DNA from: Alphaproteobacteria bacterium SO-S41
Lineage (GTDB): Bacteria; Pseudomonadota; Alphaproteobacteria; Micropepsales; Micropepsaceae
Length of the DNA: 64,000 nucleotides
Direction of reading: 5' to 3'
Assembly (NCBI GenBank): GCA_019670725.1
Contig: AP024629.1
Span: 2,480,001-2,544,000 of the forward strand
Shown one piece after another: positions 23,284 to 31,114 of the stretch (position 1 is the first letter of the stretch; every line of letters begins with the position of its first letter). The notes beneath the pieces were generated by a model, which saw only the letters and a list, made by a program, of their open reading frames with translations, was not told the DNA's origin and searched no databases. The translations under genes were made by a program, and so were the position numbers.

Positions 23284-24651
23284 CTAGTCTTCGCCAACCC
23301 CGATCAACTGCCCGGCGACGCTGTCGCCGTGCGGGACGGGATCGTAGACCTCGACGGGCAGGCCGAGATCGGAAGCCGACAACGTGCCCATCGCCGCGCG
23401 CAGCGAATAGGCGGCGATGTAGACGTTGCTCTGGTTGGTGATCAGCGTCGCCTTGGCGTCCAGCAGCGCCTGCTCGGCGTTCAGCACGTCGAGCGTGGTG
23501 CGGGCGCCGACCTCAGCTTCCTGACGGACGCCCTCATAGGCGATCTCGGAGGCGCGGACCTGATCCTCGGCGGACTGGATCGAGGCCTTCGCCGCGGCGA
23601 GGCCTTCCCAGGCGTTGGTGACGGCCTCGGTCGCCTGGCGCTCGGTCAGGGTCGCCAGCAGGCGGTTCTGGCTGTTGGTCTGCTTCGCCTGCCGGATCGA
23701 GGAATATTCCGCGCCGCCCTGGTAGAGCGGGACGCTGGCGCCAATGCCTACCTCTCCCGAATCGGTCTCACGATCGGTCGAAAGGATGGAGTCGGTATTG
23801 GTCTCGCCGCGGCTGTAGGACGCTGAAAGGTTGACGCTGGGCAGCAAGGCGCCAATCGCCAGATCGACGCCGGCTTCGGCCGCCAGCTGATTCTCGCGCG
23901 CTGCGACGAGATTGGGGTTCTGACGCAGGGCGCTTTCAATCGCTTCGTCCAAGGTCCGCGGGAGGTTCGGCAGCGCGGGCTGAGCCTGCAGCTTGCCGGG
24001 CGCGTGGCCGACGATGCGGACATAGGCGGCGCGGCTGGCTTCCAGATTCGCCTGGGTGGCGATCAGGTTGGTCTGCGCGCCGGAGAGCGCGGCGTCGGCC
24101 TGCGCGACGTCGGTGCGGGTAATTTCGCCCACATCGAACCGGTCCTGCGCCGCCTGACGCTGGCGGCTCAGCACGTCGATCTGGTTCTTCGACAGCTCGA
24201 CCAGCGAAAGATCGCGGACGACGTTCATGTAGGCCGTGACGGCCGAGAGCAGCGTGTCGCTTTCGGTTCCGGCCAGGACGGCGCGGCCGGCGCGGATCTG
24301 CGCCTTGGCGATGTCGCGGCGGGCAATCACCCGGCCGCCCTCGTAGAGAGGCTGGGTCGCGGTGATCGAGGCGTTCCAGGAATCGCCGCTAATATCGTTG
24401 CTGTAGTCGGTCGAGGCGCCGGCATTGCCGTTGATGGTGACGGTCGGACGCCAGCCGGCATTGGCCTGGGCCAACTCTTCGTCGGTCGCGCGCTGGCGCG
24501 CCCGCTCGGCGAGCAGGCCAGGGTTGGAGTTATAGGATTCGACCAACGCTTCCTGAAGCGATTCGGCAAAGGCCGGCGTCACGGCGAATAGGCTGAGAGC
24601 CGACGCCGCCGACAGGAGAATCGGGCGAAGGCGGCGCGGAAGTGACGTCAT
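23284..24651 (-). CDS. tolC: TolC-family outer membrane efflux protein
   Basis: 455 residues. A signal peptide ends at AFA-ESLQ (about residue 29). Two homologous halves follow, each with long helices rich in Ala/Gln (IAKAQIRAGRAVLAGTESD; AKQTNSQNRLLATLTERQA) and the family turn motifs DVGEITRTDVAQADA and EVGARTTLDVLNAEQ. It forms the trimeric outer-membrane channel for type I secretion or RND pumps. No pump genes are adjacent. It sits between pcm and popZ on the same strand. Confidence 0.93.
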   Translation of the reverse strand: MTSLPRRLRPILLSAASALSLFAVTPAFAESLQEALVESYNSNPGLLAERARQRATDEELAQANAGWRPTVTINGNAGASTDYSNDISGDSWNASITATQPLYEGGRVIARRDIAKAQIRAGRAVLAGTESDTLLSAVTAYMNVVRDLSLVELSKNQIDVLSRQRQAAQDRFDVGEITRTDVAQADAALSGAQTNLIATQANLEASRAAYVRIVGHAPGKLQAQPALPNLPRTLDEAIESALRQNPNLVAARENQLAAEAGVDLAIGALLPSVNLSASYSRGETNTDSILSTDRETDSGEVGIGASVPLYQGGAEYSSIRQAKQTNSQNRLLATLTERQATEAVTNAWEGLAAAKASIQSAEDQVRASEIAYEGVRQEAEVGARTTLDVLNAEQALLDAKATLITNQSNVYIAAYSLRAAMGTLSASDLGLPVEVYDPVPHGDSVAGQLIGVGED

Positions 24652-24675
24652 GGGTCGAACCGTCCGGAAAATGAA

Positions 24676-25332
24676 CTAGAACACGAAGCTGGGGGCTGCG
24701 GCGAAGCCAGGCAATGGCGCCGCCGAAGAATCGAACGCAATCCGACTCGAAGTGCCGGACGACGCTTTGACGAAGATGTGGGCTTTTCCGATGCCGCTGT
24801 CTGTGACGATTCCGACAAGCCGGCCACCGGGCTTCAACTGCGCCAACAGCTTGTCGGGACGGCCGGGAACCGAGCCGTTGAGGAAGATCACGTCGTAGGG
24901 CGCGTCGGCCGCGTGGCCCTCGGCCAGTTTTCCGGTCACGGCTTTGACATTGGCCGCGCCGGTTTGCGCCAGGATTTCCACGGCTTTCTGCGACAGCGCG
25001 GCGTCTTCCTCGAGGGCGACCACCGTGCCCGTAAGATGCGCCAGCACCGCGGCCGAGTAGCCGGTGCCGCCGCCGATATCGAGCACGCTGTCGCCAGGCT
25101 TGGGATCGGCCAACTGGGCCAGCTTGGCGAAAGTGCGGGGGTCGAGCAGGAGACGGCCGCCGGCGTCGATCGCCTCGCCCATATAGGCGAGGCTTTCCCG
25201 GCCCTTGGGCACGAAAAGCTCGCGCGGGACGATGCGAATCGCCGCGATCAATTCGGGATCCGTCACGTCGGCCGTGCGGATCTGGCAATCCACCATATTG
25301 GCGCGTGCGGCAGCGTAACCTGTCATGGACAT
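24676..25332 (-). CDS. pcm: Protein-L-isoaspartate O-methyltransferase family
   Basis: 218 residues. The Pcm-type N-terminus runs ANMVDCQIRTADVTD and RELFVPKGRESLAYMGEAI. The SAM-binding motif I is VLDIGGGTGYSAAVLA (about 84-99), followed by VVALEEDAAL and the late PGGRLVGIV. The family methylates isoaspartyl residues for repair. This alphaproteobacterial subgroup found beside tolC differs from E. coli Pcm, so repair activity is probable but unproven. ATG 25332 is picked from two close ATGs for an upstream AGGG. Confidence 0.85.
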   Translation of the reverse strand: MSMTGYAAARANMVDCQIRTADVTDPELIAAIRIVPRELFVPKGRESLAYMGEAIDAGGRLLLDPRTFAKLAQLADPKPGDSVLDIGGGTGYSAAVLAHLTGTVVALEEDAALSQKAVEILAQTGAANVKAVTGKLAEGHAADAPYDVIFLNGSVPGRPDKLLAQLKPGGRLVGIVTDSGIGKAHIFVKASSGTSSRIAFDSSAAPLPGFAAAPSFVF

Positions 25333-25494
25333 TGAACTGGCTGAACCCTGGAGTCCGGCGCTTATAACATCGCATCTCGCACCTGCAATCCAATTGGACT
25401 GACGAGTGAAATCAGACAGAAGCGCGTTGTAGCGCCGCAACGCGTCTGTTATGAGCCCCGCTTCGTTCCGCCAGAGCGATCGACTGCGTTCTGA

Positions 25495-25568
25495 GGCCAC
25501 GTGGCGGAGTGGTTACGCAGAGGACTGCAAATCCTTGTATCCCGGTTCGATTCCGGGCGTGGCCTCCA
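25495..25568 (+). tRNA. tRNA-Cys (GCA)
   Basis: 74-nt cloverleaf. Acceptor GGCCACG pairs with CGTGGCC, discriminator T, encoded CCA. The anticodon loop CTGCAAA sits in an AGGA/TCCT stem, giving GCA. The T arm is CCCGGTTCGATTCCGGG. Confidence 0.97.
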
Positions 25569-25613
25569 CTTTCTTCATCGTTATGAACCAAACGACTCCA
25601 CAAACGGGTAGCG

Positions 25614-25629
25614 TTAACCGCGCTTTAAC
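25614..25629 (+). promoter_or_regulatory. Perfect CtrA-binding box
   Basis: TTAA (25614-25617), seven bases, TTAAC (25625-25629), the full CtrA consensus TTAA-N7-TTAAC. Because the left half sits in GTTAAC, the consensus also reads on the minus strand. The only element just downstream on the plus strand is a candidate small RNA ending in a strong terminator. Confidence 0.65.
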
Positions 25630-25650
25630 CCTCCTGAAGTATCCATTCAT

Positions 25651-25723
25651 TGTCTTCCCTTGAAGACACCCCACCATTCGAGTTTACCTTTTACGGGCCG
25701 CAGCAATGCGGCCCGCTCTTTTT
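25651..25723 (+). ncRNA. Candidate small RNA (CtrA box, hairpin, C-rich linker, terminator)
   Basis: Starting about 22 bases after the CtrA box is a 7-bp hairpin (25651-25657 with 25662-25668, loop CCTT). A single-stranded stretch beginning CCCCACC (25669-25693) follows, then the rho-independent terminator at 25694-25723. This is the plan of a roughly 70-nt trans-acting RNA, with a C-rich patch that could bind Shine-Dalgarno sequences. No protein frame is convincing here. The alternative is that the terminator merely ends read-through from tRNA-Cys. Confidence 0.4.
25694..25723 (+). terminator. Strong intrinsic terminator
   Basis: Nine-bp perfect GC stem (25694-25702 with 25707-25715), GCAA tetraloop, then CTCTTTTT. 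It lies between tRNA-Cys and tRNA-Asn and ends either the tRNA-Cys transcript or the small RNA candidate. Confidence 0.88.
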
Positions 25724-25782
25724 GTGCAATGCCGTCACCGGCATTGACGTGGGTGGGCGCTTTCGTTACGCACCGCACGCGA

Positions 25783-25857
25783 TCCGCGGTAGCTCAGTGG
25801 TAGAGCAGCCGGCTGTTAACCGGCTGGTCGTAGGTTCGAATCCTACCCGCGGAGCCA
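25783..25857 (+). tRNA. tRNA-Asn (GTT)
   Basis: 75-nt cloverleaf. Acceptor TCCGCGG pairs with CCGCGGA, discriminator G, encoded CCA. Anticodon loop CTGTTAA gives GTT. The T arm is GTAGGTTCGAATCCTAC. Confidence 0.97.
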
Positions 25858-25980
25858 TTCCCTTAAATGGCTGACCTGAGGCAGTGACGGCGCTTCATGC
25901 GCTCTCGCTGCCGTTCGGCTTTTTGAAGCGAAGCGCCTGCGCTTCGTGGCATGATGGGGCAACCATCATTCGAGAGCCTC

Positions 25981-26757
25981 ATGGATTCGATCTTTCGCCT
26001 GGACGGCACGACCGCCGTCACCAGTCCCAATGCGGCCGGTCCTTGGGGACCCATGCAGCATGGCGGCGCGCCGGCCGCGCTGATCGTCAAGGTCGCGGAG
26101 GCGACCCCTGCCCTTGCGCCGATGCGGATCGCGCGCCTGACCATCGACCTGATGCGTCCGGTGCCGCTGGCGCCGCTGACTATCGATTCGCAGATCGTGC
26201 GCGAAGGCAAGAAGCTGCAGCTCCTGTCGGTTCGGCTGCTGCACGAGGGCACGGAAGTCGTGCGCGCCAGCGTTTTGCGGCTGCGGCGGCTCGACACGCC
26301 GCTGCCGCCCGAAGCCGCGCCGCCTCCCATCGATTTGCCCGGGCCTGACGCAGCCCAGCCGCCCGCCATGGGGCCGCGCGGGCGCGGCTGCGCCTTCAAC
26401 GAGGGCGTCGAGATGCGCCGCGCGAAGGGCGCGTTCGGTACGCCGGGACCGGCGGCGATGTGGATCAAGGTCGATTGGACGATCATCGCCGGCGAACCGA
26501 TCCTGCCCGTGATGCGCGCGGCGATCGCCGGCGACTATTGCAACGGCACGTCGGCGTGGCTGGACTTCAACCACTGGACCTTCATCAACGCCGACCTGCA
26601 GCTGAGCTTCGCGCGCGATCCGGTCGGCGAGTGGGTGCTCCTGGACGCCGAGACCTATCCCGGCCCCGACGGCGCCGGTGTCGCGTTCGCGCGGCTGGGC
26701 GATTCGCAGGGCTGGTTCGGACGCGCGGCGCAGAGCGTCCTGTTTGAGAAACGCTAG
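25981..26757 (+). CDS. Thioesterase-family protein (double hot-dog, TesB-like)
   Basis: 258 residues in two halves, each with hot-dog features. The N-terminal half has GPMQHGGAPAALI followed by RLTIDLMRPVPL. The C-terminal half has GDYCNGTSAWLDF and NADLQLSFARDPVGEWVLLDA. This is the pattern of acyl-CoA thioesterase family proteins that hydrolyse acyl-CoA esters. The start is uncertain: ATG 25981 has GAGAG upstream, while an ATG ten codons earlier has no ribosome site. A phosphatase gene follows after 11 bases. Confidence 0.8.
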   Translation: MDSIFRLDGTTAVTSPNAAGPWGPMQHGGAPAALIVKVAEATPALAPMRIARLTIDLMRPVPLAPLTIDSQIVREGKKLQLLSVRLLHEGTEVVRASVLRLRRLDTPLPPEAAPPPIDLPGPDAAQPPAMGPRGRGCAFNEGVEMRRAKGAFGTPGPAAMWIKVDWTIIAGEPILPVMRAAIAGDYCNGTSAWLDFNHWTFINADLQLSFARDPVGEWVLLDAETYPGPDGAGVAFARLGDSQGWFGRAAQSVLFEKR

Positions 26758-26768
26758 GGAGAGACGAA

Positions 26769-27494
26769 ATGCGGCTTCCCTTCGAGAACGGTAGGCGGCG
26801 GCGGATCTATCTGATGCGCCACGCACAGGCCGCGTATTTCGACGATGCCGGCGCGCGACGTCCGGAACCCAACACCGTGCCGCTGACGCCCAAGGGCCGT
26901 CAGGAAGCTCTGGCGATGGCCGACTGGCTGGCGCCGGTGCCGTTCGACCGGGCGATCTGTTCCGGCCTGCCGCGGACCGAGGAGACCGCCTCCATCGTGC
27001 TGGGCGGCCGTGAGCTCACGCTGGAACACGCGCCCGGGCTGAAGGAAATCCAGGGCGCCGGCCTGGAAGAGCGCGCGGCGCTCGATCCCAGCGTCTATGC
27101 CTATGCGATGTTCCGCGCCGGCGAGCCCGATGCGCGCTTCGCGGCGGGCGAGCGGTTTGCGGATTTCCAGACCCGCGTGCTGCCGGCGTTCATGACGATC
27201 CTGCAGGATACGGCGTGGACCAATCTCCTGCTGGTCTGCCACGGCGGCACCAACCGGGCGATCCTCACCTGGTTCCTCGGCCTCGGGCTCGACACGTTCG
27301 GCCAGTTCGAACAGGATTCGTGCTGCCTCAATATCCTCGATTTCGACCAGCTCGACGTCACCGGCATGATCGTCCGCCGCATCATCCGGGCGGTGAACAT
27401 GACGGCCTACGACACCGCCAAGACGGGTTCGAGCTATCTGTCGATGGAAGGTTTGGCGCACCAGCATGAGCTGGCGAAAGCCGTGAAGCCCTAG
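26769..27494 (+). CDS. Histidine phosphatase family protein
   Basis: 241 residues of the phosphoglycerate-mutase-like superfamily. The catalytic LMRHAQ motif (R17-H18-A-Q) is phosphorylated in the mechanism. The second half of the site is LVCHGGTNRAIL, with an acidic residue in KEIQGAG between. The substrate is unknown. It is probably co-transcribed with the thioesterase. GAGAGACGAAATG supplies a ribosome site. Confidence 0.87.
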   Translation: MRLPFENGRRRRIYLMRHAQAAYFDDAGARRPEPNTVPLTPKGRQEALAMADWLAPVPFDRAICSGLPRTEETASIVLGGRELTLEHAPGLKEIQGAGLEERAALDPSVYAYAMFRAGEPDARFAAGERFADFQTRVLPAFMTILQDTAWTNLLLVCHGGTNRAILTWFLGLGLDTFGQFEQDSCCLNILDFDQLDVTGMIVRRIIRAVNMTAYDTAKTGSSYLSMEGLAHQHELAKAVKP

Positions 27495-27498
27495 AGGC

Positions 27499-28146
27499 TC
27501 AACGGAACAGGAAGCGTTCCGCCAGACGTGCCCAGGGGCTGGCGAACTTCAGCGGCGCTTCGATCACCGTGAAGCAGACGCAATGACCGCCCGCGTCGGC
27601 GATCGGCCGGTGGGTCAATGTCGGGTCGGCCGTCGCAACGTCGCCGACGCTGTATTGGCCGGTTTCGTCGGTATAGCTGCCATGCAGCACGATCGTCAGT
27701 TCATCGCCACCATGGGTGTGGATCGGCATGCCCTTGCCCGAAGCGAGACGAAGCAGGCTGACATCGGCGGCCGGGTCGCTCTTGGTATGAATGCGGACGG
27801 TCTGCATGCCGGGCCAGAACGTGCGCCAGCGGATGCCAGAAAGCCGGGCACCCATATAGGGCTGTAGCGGCAAGGGAATGTCGGAGATCGGCGCCGCGGC
27901 GGGCGCAACCTGCGGCGCTTCGGGCGGCAGGTCGAACGGGAAACGCGCCAGAGCAGCGACGACATCGACGGGGTTAGCCGCATCTTCCTCAAGAAAGGCA
28001 CCGCCCAGCGCTTCCGCCTGACGCACGGTTTCCCGGCATTCCGGGCAGAAGGTCAGGTGCGCAGCCACGAGCAACGCCTGGCCTTCCGGCAGAGCGCCGG
28101 CGGCGTGGTGAAGGAGGTACTCTTCCGTGGGGTGATGCTGCGTCAT
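27499..28146 (-). CDS. chrR: ChrR-like zinc-dependent anti-sigma factor (cupin)
   Basis: 215 residues in the two-domain plan of Rhodobacter ChrR. The N-terminal anti-sigma domain has the zinc ligands His4 or His5, H30, C34 and C37 (HLTFCPEC). The C-terminal cupin has H143-T-H145, E149 and H179. ChrR holds an RpoE-type (ECF11) sigma factor inactive until singlet oxygen or another signal triggers its loss. In known systems it lies directly after rpoE. Here no sigma gene is beside it: the phosphatase is convergent and a sulfurtransferase diverges. A candidate RpoE-type promoter precedes it. Confidence 0.85.
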   Translation of the reverse strand: MTQHHPTEEYLLHHAAGALPEGQALLVAAHLTFCPECRETVRQAEALGGAFLEEDAANPVDVVAALARFPFDLPPEAPQVAPAAAPISDIPLPLQPYMGARLSGIRWRTFWPGMQTVRIHTKSDPAADVSLLRLASGKGMPIHTHGGDELTIVLHGSYTDETGQYSVGDVATADPTLTHRPIADAGGHCVCFTVIEAPLKFASPWARLAERFLFR

Positions 28147-28192
28147 GATCTTTACTAGGCGGTATCTTAGCCTGGAATGTTAGCGCCTGAGA

Positions 28193-28222
28193 CATTTACG
28201 TCATCTTGGGGGTATCGGATCA
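28193..28222 (-). promoter_or_regulatory. Candidate RpoE/ECF11 promoter of the ChrR-like gene
   Basis: On the minus strand, TGATCC (28222-28217), exactly 18 bases, then TAAATG (28198-28193). The Rhodobacter RpoE promoter is TGATCC-N18-TAAGA, so the -35 and spacing match fully and the -10 differs at one base. The start would be near 28187, about 40 bases before the gene. Confidence 0.5.
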
Positions 28223-28293
28223 CGCCCTTTTTGAAGCGTGGACGTCAAACGGCCCGGCGATTACAAGGCATTCCTGTCCAGAAGCAGAGTCCC

Positions 28294-29148
28294 ATGCCGT
28301 CCACCGATCAGCCCGTAATCGTCACCAGCGACTGGCTCAAGGACCGCCTTGGCTCGCCCGACATCCGAATCATCGATGCATCCTGGCACATGCCGGCCGC
28401 AGGCCGCTCGGGCGCCAAGGAGTTCGACGAGGCGCACATCCCCGGCGCCCTGTTCTTCGACATCGACGAGATCGCCGACACCGCGTCCTCCCTGGCCCAC
28501 ATGCTGCCGCCGCCGGAGAAGTTCTCGGCGCGCGTGCGCAAGCTGGGGATCGGCGACGGCACGATGGTCGTCGCCTATGACGCCTATGGGATGCACGCGG
28601 CCGCCCGCGCCTGGTGGATGTTCCGCGCGATGGGGCACGAGAATGTCGCGGTGCTCGATGGCGGCTTCCTGAAATGGCGGGCAGATGGGCTGCCCGTCAC
28701 GACGGATACGATCTCGCCCTTCCAGCGCCACTTCGTCGCGCGCCCCAACTGGTCGCTGGTGCGGAGCTATGGCGACGTGCGCAAGATTGTCGATACCCAC
28801 AGCGCGCAGATCGTCGATGCCCGGCCCGCCGGGCGCTTTGCCGGAACCGAGCCCGAGCCGCGCGCGGGGCTGCGCGGCGGGCATATGCCGGGCGCGCTCA
28901 ACTTGCCCTCCGCCTCGCTGCTGCGACCCGACGGGACGCTGAAGCGCAAGGAGGACATCCTGCGCGCCTTTGCCGAGGCTGGCGTCGATCTGAAGAAGCC
29001 GATCGTCACGAGCTGCGGTTCGGGCGTCACGGCGTGCGTGCCGCTGCTGGCGCTGGCGAGCATCGGCCTGCGTGACGGCGCGCTCTATGACGGCTCGTGG
29101 ACCGAATGGGGCGGCCGCCCGGACGCGCCGGTCGAAACCTCGGCCTGA
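28294..29148 (+). CDS. sseA: Sulfurtransferase (3-mercaptopyruvate/thiosulfate type)
   Basis: 284 residues with two rhodanese domains. The N-terminal inactive domain has DASWHMP and the C-terminal domain has IVDARPAGRF and the active-site loop CGSGVTAC with C241. The CG-S-G-V-T-A loop is that of 3-mercaptopyruvate sulfurtransferases rather than the CRKGVT loop of thiosulfate enzymes. It would move sulfur from 3-mercaptopyruvate to a thiol acceptor. The frame is open 39 codons further up, but ATG 28294 begins the conserved domain. The GNAT gene starts one base after the stop. Confidence 0.9.
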   Translation: MPSTDQPVIVTSDWLKDRLGSPDIRIIDASWHMPAAGRSGAKEFDEAHIPGALFFDIDEIADTASSLAHMLPPPEKFSARVRKLGIGDGTMVVAYDAYGMHAAARAWWMFRAMGHENVAVLDGGFLKWRADGLPVTTDTISPFQRHFVARPNWSLVRSYGDVRKIVDTHSAQIVDARPAGRFAGTEPEPRAGLRGGHMPGALNLPSASLLRPDGTLKRKEDILRAFAEAGVDLKKPIVTSCGSGVTACVPLLALASIGLRDGALYDGSWTEWGGRPDAPVETSA

Positions 29149-29149
29149 C

Positions 29150-29731
29150 ATGCTGCCGATCCCCACGACCGTCACCTTCCTCCAGATGTTCGAGCGGCCC
29201 GAGCGGCGCGCGCAGATGCCGTCCAGACCGCGGCTGATGCTGACGCGGGCCGAGAACCTGCCGGTGCAGTTCTACCGCTATCTCTATGAGAGCGTCGGCA
29301 AGCCGTGGGTCTGGGTGACGCGGCGACGGATGCGGGACGAGGATCTCGCCCACGCGATCCACCGGCCGGGGATCGAGGTCTATGTCCTCTATGTCGAGGG
29401 CTCGCCGGCGGGCTATGCCGAGATCGACGCTCGCAACTCACAGAACATCGAGCTCTCCTATTTCGGCCTGACGCCCGACTTTACGGGGATGGGGCTCGGC
29501 GCCTTCTTCCTGGGTGAGGCGATCGCGATCGCCTGGGACAAGGGGCCGCGACGCGTGCATGTGCAGACCTGCACGCTGGACCATCCGCGCGCCCTGCCTC
29601 TCTACCAACGCATGGGCTTCGTGCCGTTCTCGCAGGTCGAGACGACCGTCAATCCGATCGGCGACGAGCCGCATCCGCTTGTCGAGGCGCAGCGCCGGCG
29701 GCAACCCCTCCATTCGGGGGAGTCACATTGA
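29150..29731 (+). CDS. GNAT-family N-acetyltransferase
   Basis: 193 residues. The acetyl-CoA binding core is visible: VLYVEGSPAGYAEID, then ELSYFGLTPDFTGMGLGAFFLGEAI, where the usual R/Q-x-x-G-x-G/A loop reads TGMGLG, and HVQTCTLDHPRALPLYQRMGF as the C-terminal motif. The substrate is unknown. The ATG follows the sulfurtransferase stop (TGA-C-ATG), so translation is probably coupled. Confidence 0.88.
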   Translation: MLPIPTTVTFLQMFERPERRAQMPSRPRLMLTRAENLPVQFYRYLYESVGKPWVWVTRRRMRDEDLAHAIHRPGIEVYVLYVEGSPAGYAEIDARNSQNIELSYFGLTPDFTGMGLGAFFLGEAIAIAWDKGPRRVHVQTCTLDHPRALPLYQRMGFVPFSQVETTVNPIGDEPHPLVEAQRRRQPLHSGESH

Positions 29732-29804
29732 CGCTTCGCCGCAGCCGCAATGCCGCCATGGTGGGGTAAGATGATCTCCAGGCGTTGAAGCGAGGGAGAG
29801 ACCC

Positions 29805-30218
29805 ATGAATTTCCGCACAGTATTGTTGATGAGCGTTGCGCTTGGCATTGGCGGCGCCCTTGGCGTTCCGGCGATGGCCGAAACCACCCCGGCCCCGACA
29901 GCCGAGCCGGCCCCTGTCCCCACGGCCGATCCGAAATGCGATGACGGCCCGGGCAATGGCGGCGGCTATACCGACGAAGAGAAGAAAGCGGCCGGCTGCG
30001 ACGACAAGAAGAAGGAAGGCGATGACGGCCCGGGCGTCGGCGGCGGCTATGCCGATGAACCCGCGCCCGCTCCGACCACGGTCGATCCGAAGTGCGAAGA
30101 CGGCCCCGGCGCCGGCGGCGGGTACACCGACGAAGAAAAGAAGGCGGCCGGCTGCCCCGAGACGAAGAAAGAGGGCGATGACGGCCCGGGCGTCGGCGGC
30201 GGCTACAAGGCGCACTGA
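29805..30218 (+). CDS. Small secreted protein with duplicated Cys/Gly-rich unit
   Basis: 137 residues, family unknown to me. A signal peptide (1-25, cleavage AMA-ETT) is followed by a Pro/Ala/Thr linker and two nearly identical 41-residue units (42-82 and 94-134), separated by a Pro/Ala linker. Each unit has two Cys (C45, C65; C97, C117), a YTDEEKKAAGC helix and two copies of DGPGxGGGY, so that motif occurs four times. It is acidic and highly charged. GAGGGAGAG gives a strong ribosome site and a terminator follows, so it is a monocistronic gene. The acidic Gly loops might bind metal, which is inference. Confidence 0.75.
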   Translation: MNFRTVLLMSVALGIGGALGVPAMAETTPAPTAEPAPVPTADPKCDDGPGNGGGYTDEEKKAAGCDDKKKEGDDGPGVGGGYADEPAPAPTTVDPKCEDGPGAGGGYTDEEKKAAGCPETKKEGDDGPGVGGGYKAH

Positions 30219-30234
30219 CCTCGCCTGACATGAA

Positions 30235-30275
30235 AAGAAGCCCCGGATCGCAGCGCGGTCCGGGGCTTCTTCTTT
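30235..30275 (+). terminator. Intrinsic terminator
   Basis: 13-bp perfect stem (30235-30247 with 30259-30271), 11-base loop, then CTTTG. It stands after the secreted repeat gene and before the convergent GST gene. Confidence 0.8.
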
Positions 30276-30292
30276 GTGGCAATCGCTACCGA

Positions 30293-30907
30293 TTAAGTGG
30301 CGCGCGCCTTCGTCTCGGCGGCGAGCGCTTCCTGGACTTTCGGGCGCGCGCCGACGCGGGCGTGATAGGCGGCGAGCTTGTCCCACTGCTTCATGTCGAT
30401 GCCGACAAAGCCGGTCCAGTTCAGCAGCGTGAAAAGATAGGCGTCGGCGACGCTGAAATCCTTGCCCATCAGATAGTCGCGGCCGTCGGCGAACTGCTTC
30501 TCGAGATAACCGAACTTGCGGCCGAGATTTTCGACCGCCGCCTTCTTCGCCTCGTCGCTGCCGCCGGCGAAGAGTGGGCCGAAGCCCTTGTGCACTTCGG
30601 AGGTCAGGAAGTTCAGAGTTTCCTGAAGACGCGCGCGGGCGAGCGTGCCGTTCTTCGGCGCGAGGCCTGCCTCGGGCTTCTGGTCGGCGAGATACTGCAC
30701 GATGGCCGGGCCTTCGGTCAGTACGTCACCGCTGTCGAGCTTCAGCGCCGGGACCTGGCCCTTGGGATTGATCTCGTAGTAGTCGCCACCGGCGGCCGTC
30801 TTCTTGGCGCGCGCATCGACCTTCTCCATCTCGAAGTCGAAGCCGAGTTCGCGCAGCACGATGTGCGGCGACAACGAACAGGCGCCCGGTGCGAAATACA
30901 GTTTCAT
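30293..30907 (-). CDS. Glutathione S-transferase, beta class
   Basis: 204 residues. The thioredoxin-like N-terminus MKLYFAPGACSLSPHI carries the beta-class cysteine C10. NPKGQVPAL contains the cis-Pro, and LTEGPAIVQYLAD binds the glutathione glutamyl group. The helical C-terminal half has SVADAYLFTLLNW with the N-capping Asp. It diverges from an HxlR-type regulator, which probably controls it. The substrate is unknown. Confidence 0.92.
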   Translation of the reverse strand: MKLYFAPGACSLSPHIVLRELGFDFEMEKVDARAKKTAAGGDYYEINPKGQVPALKLDSGDVLTEGPAIVQYLADQKPEAGLAPKNGTLARARLQETLNFLTSEVHKGFGPLFAGGSDEAKKAAVENLGRKFGYLEKQFADGRDYLMGKDFSVADAYLFTLLNWTGFVGIDMKQWDKLAAYHARVGARPKVQEALAAETKARAT

Positions 30908-31114
30908 GGTCTTCCTCCCTGTTGGCCGACCAGCGCATTCATGAGCGCCGGTACGGCGTGGTGCTCGAGGTTAGGGCTCGTCCGCCCGACCCCGTCTATT
31001 GCGCGCCAGAGATAGGCAGGTTCCTTTCCAATTGAAACGAGGTATCTGATGGTAACGATCACTTTCGACTATCCGCCCGGTAACTCGGTTTCCCGGCGGT
31101 GAGCAGGACACGTC

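Noticed and set aside
25495-25857. tRNA pair as a possible integration site for a genomic island
   Set aside because: No integrase, no duplicated tRNA 3' end and no change in base composition on either side.
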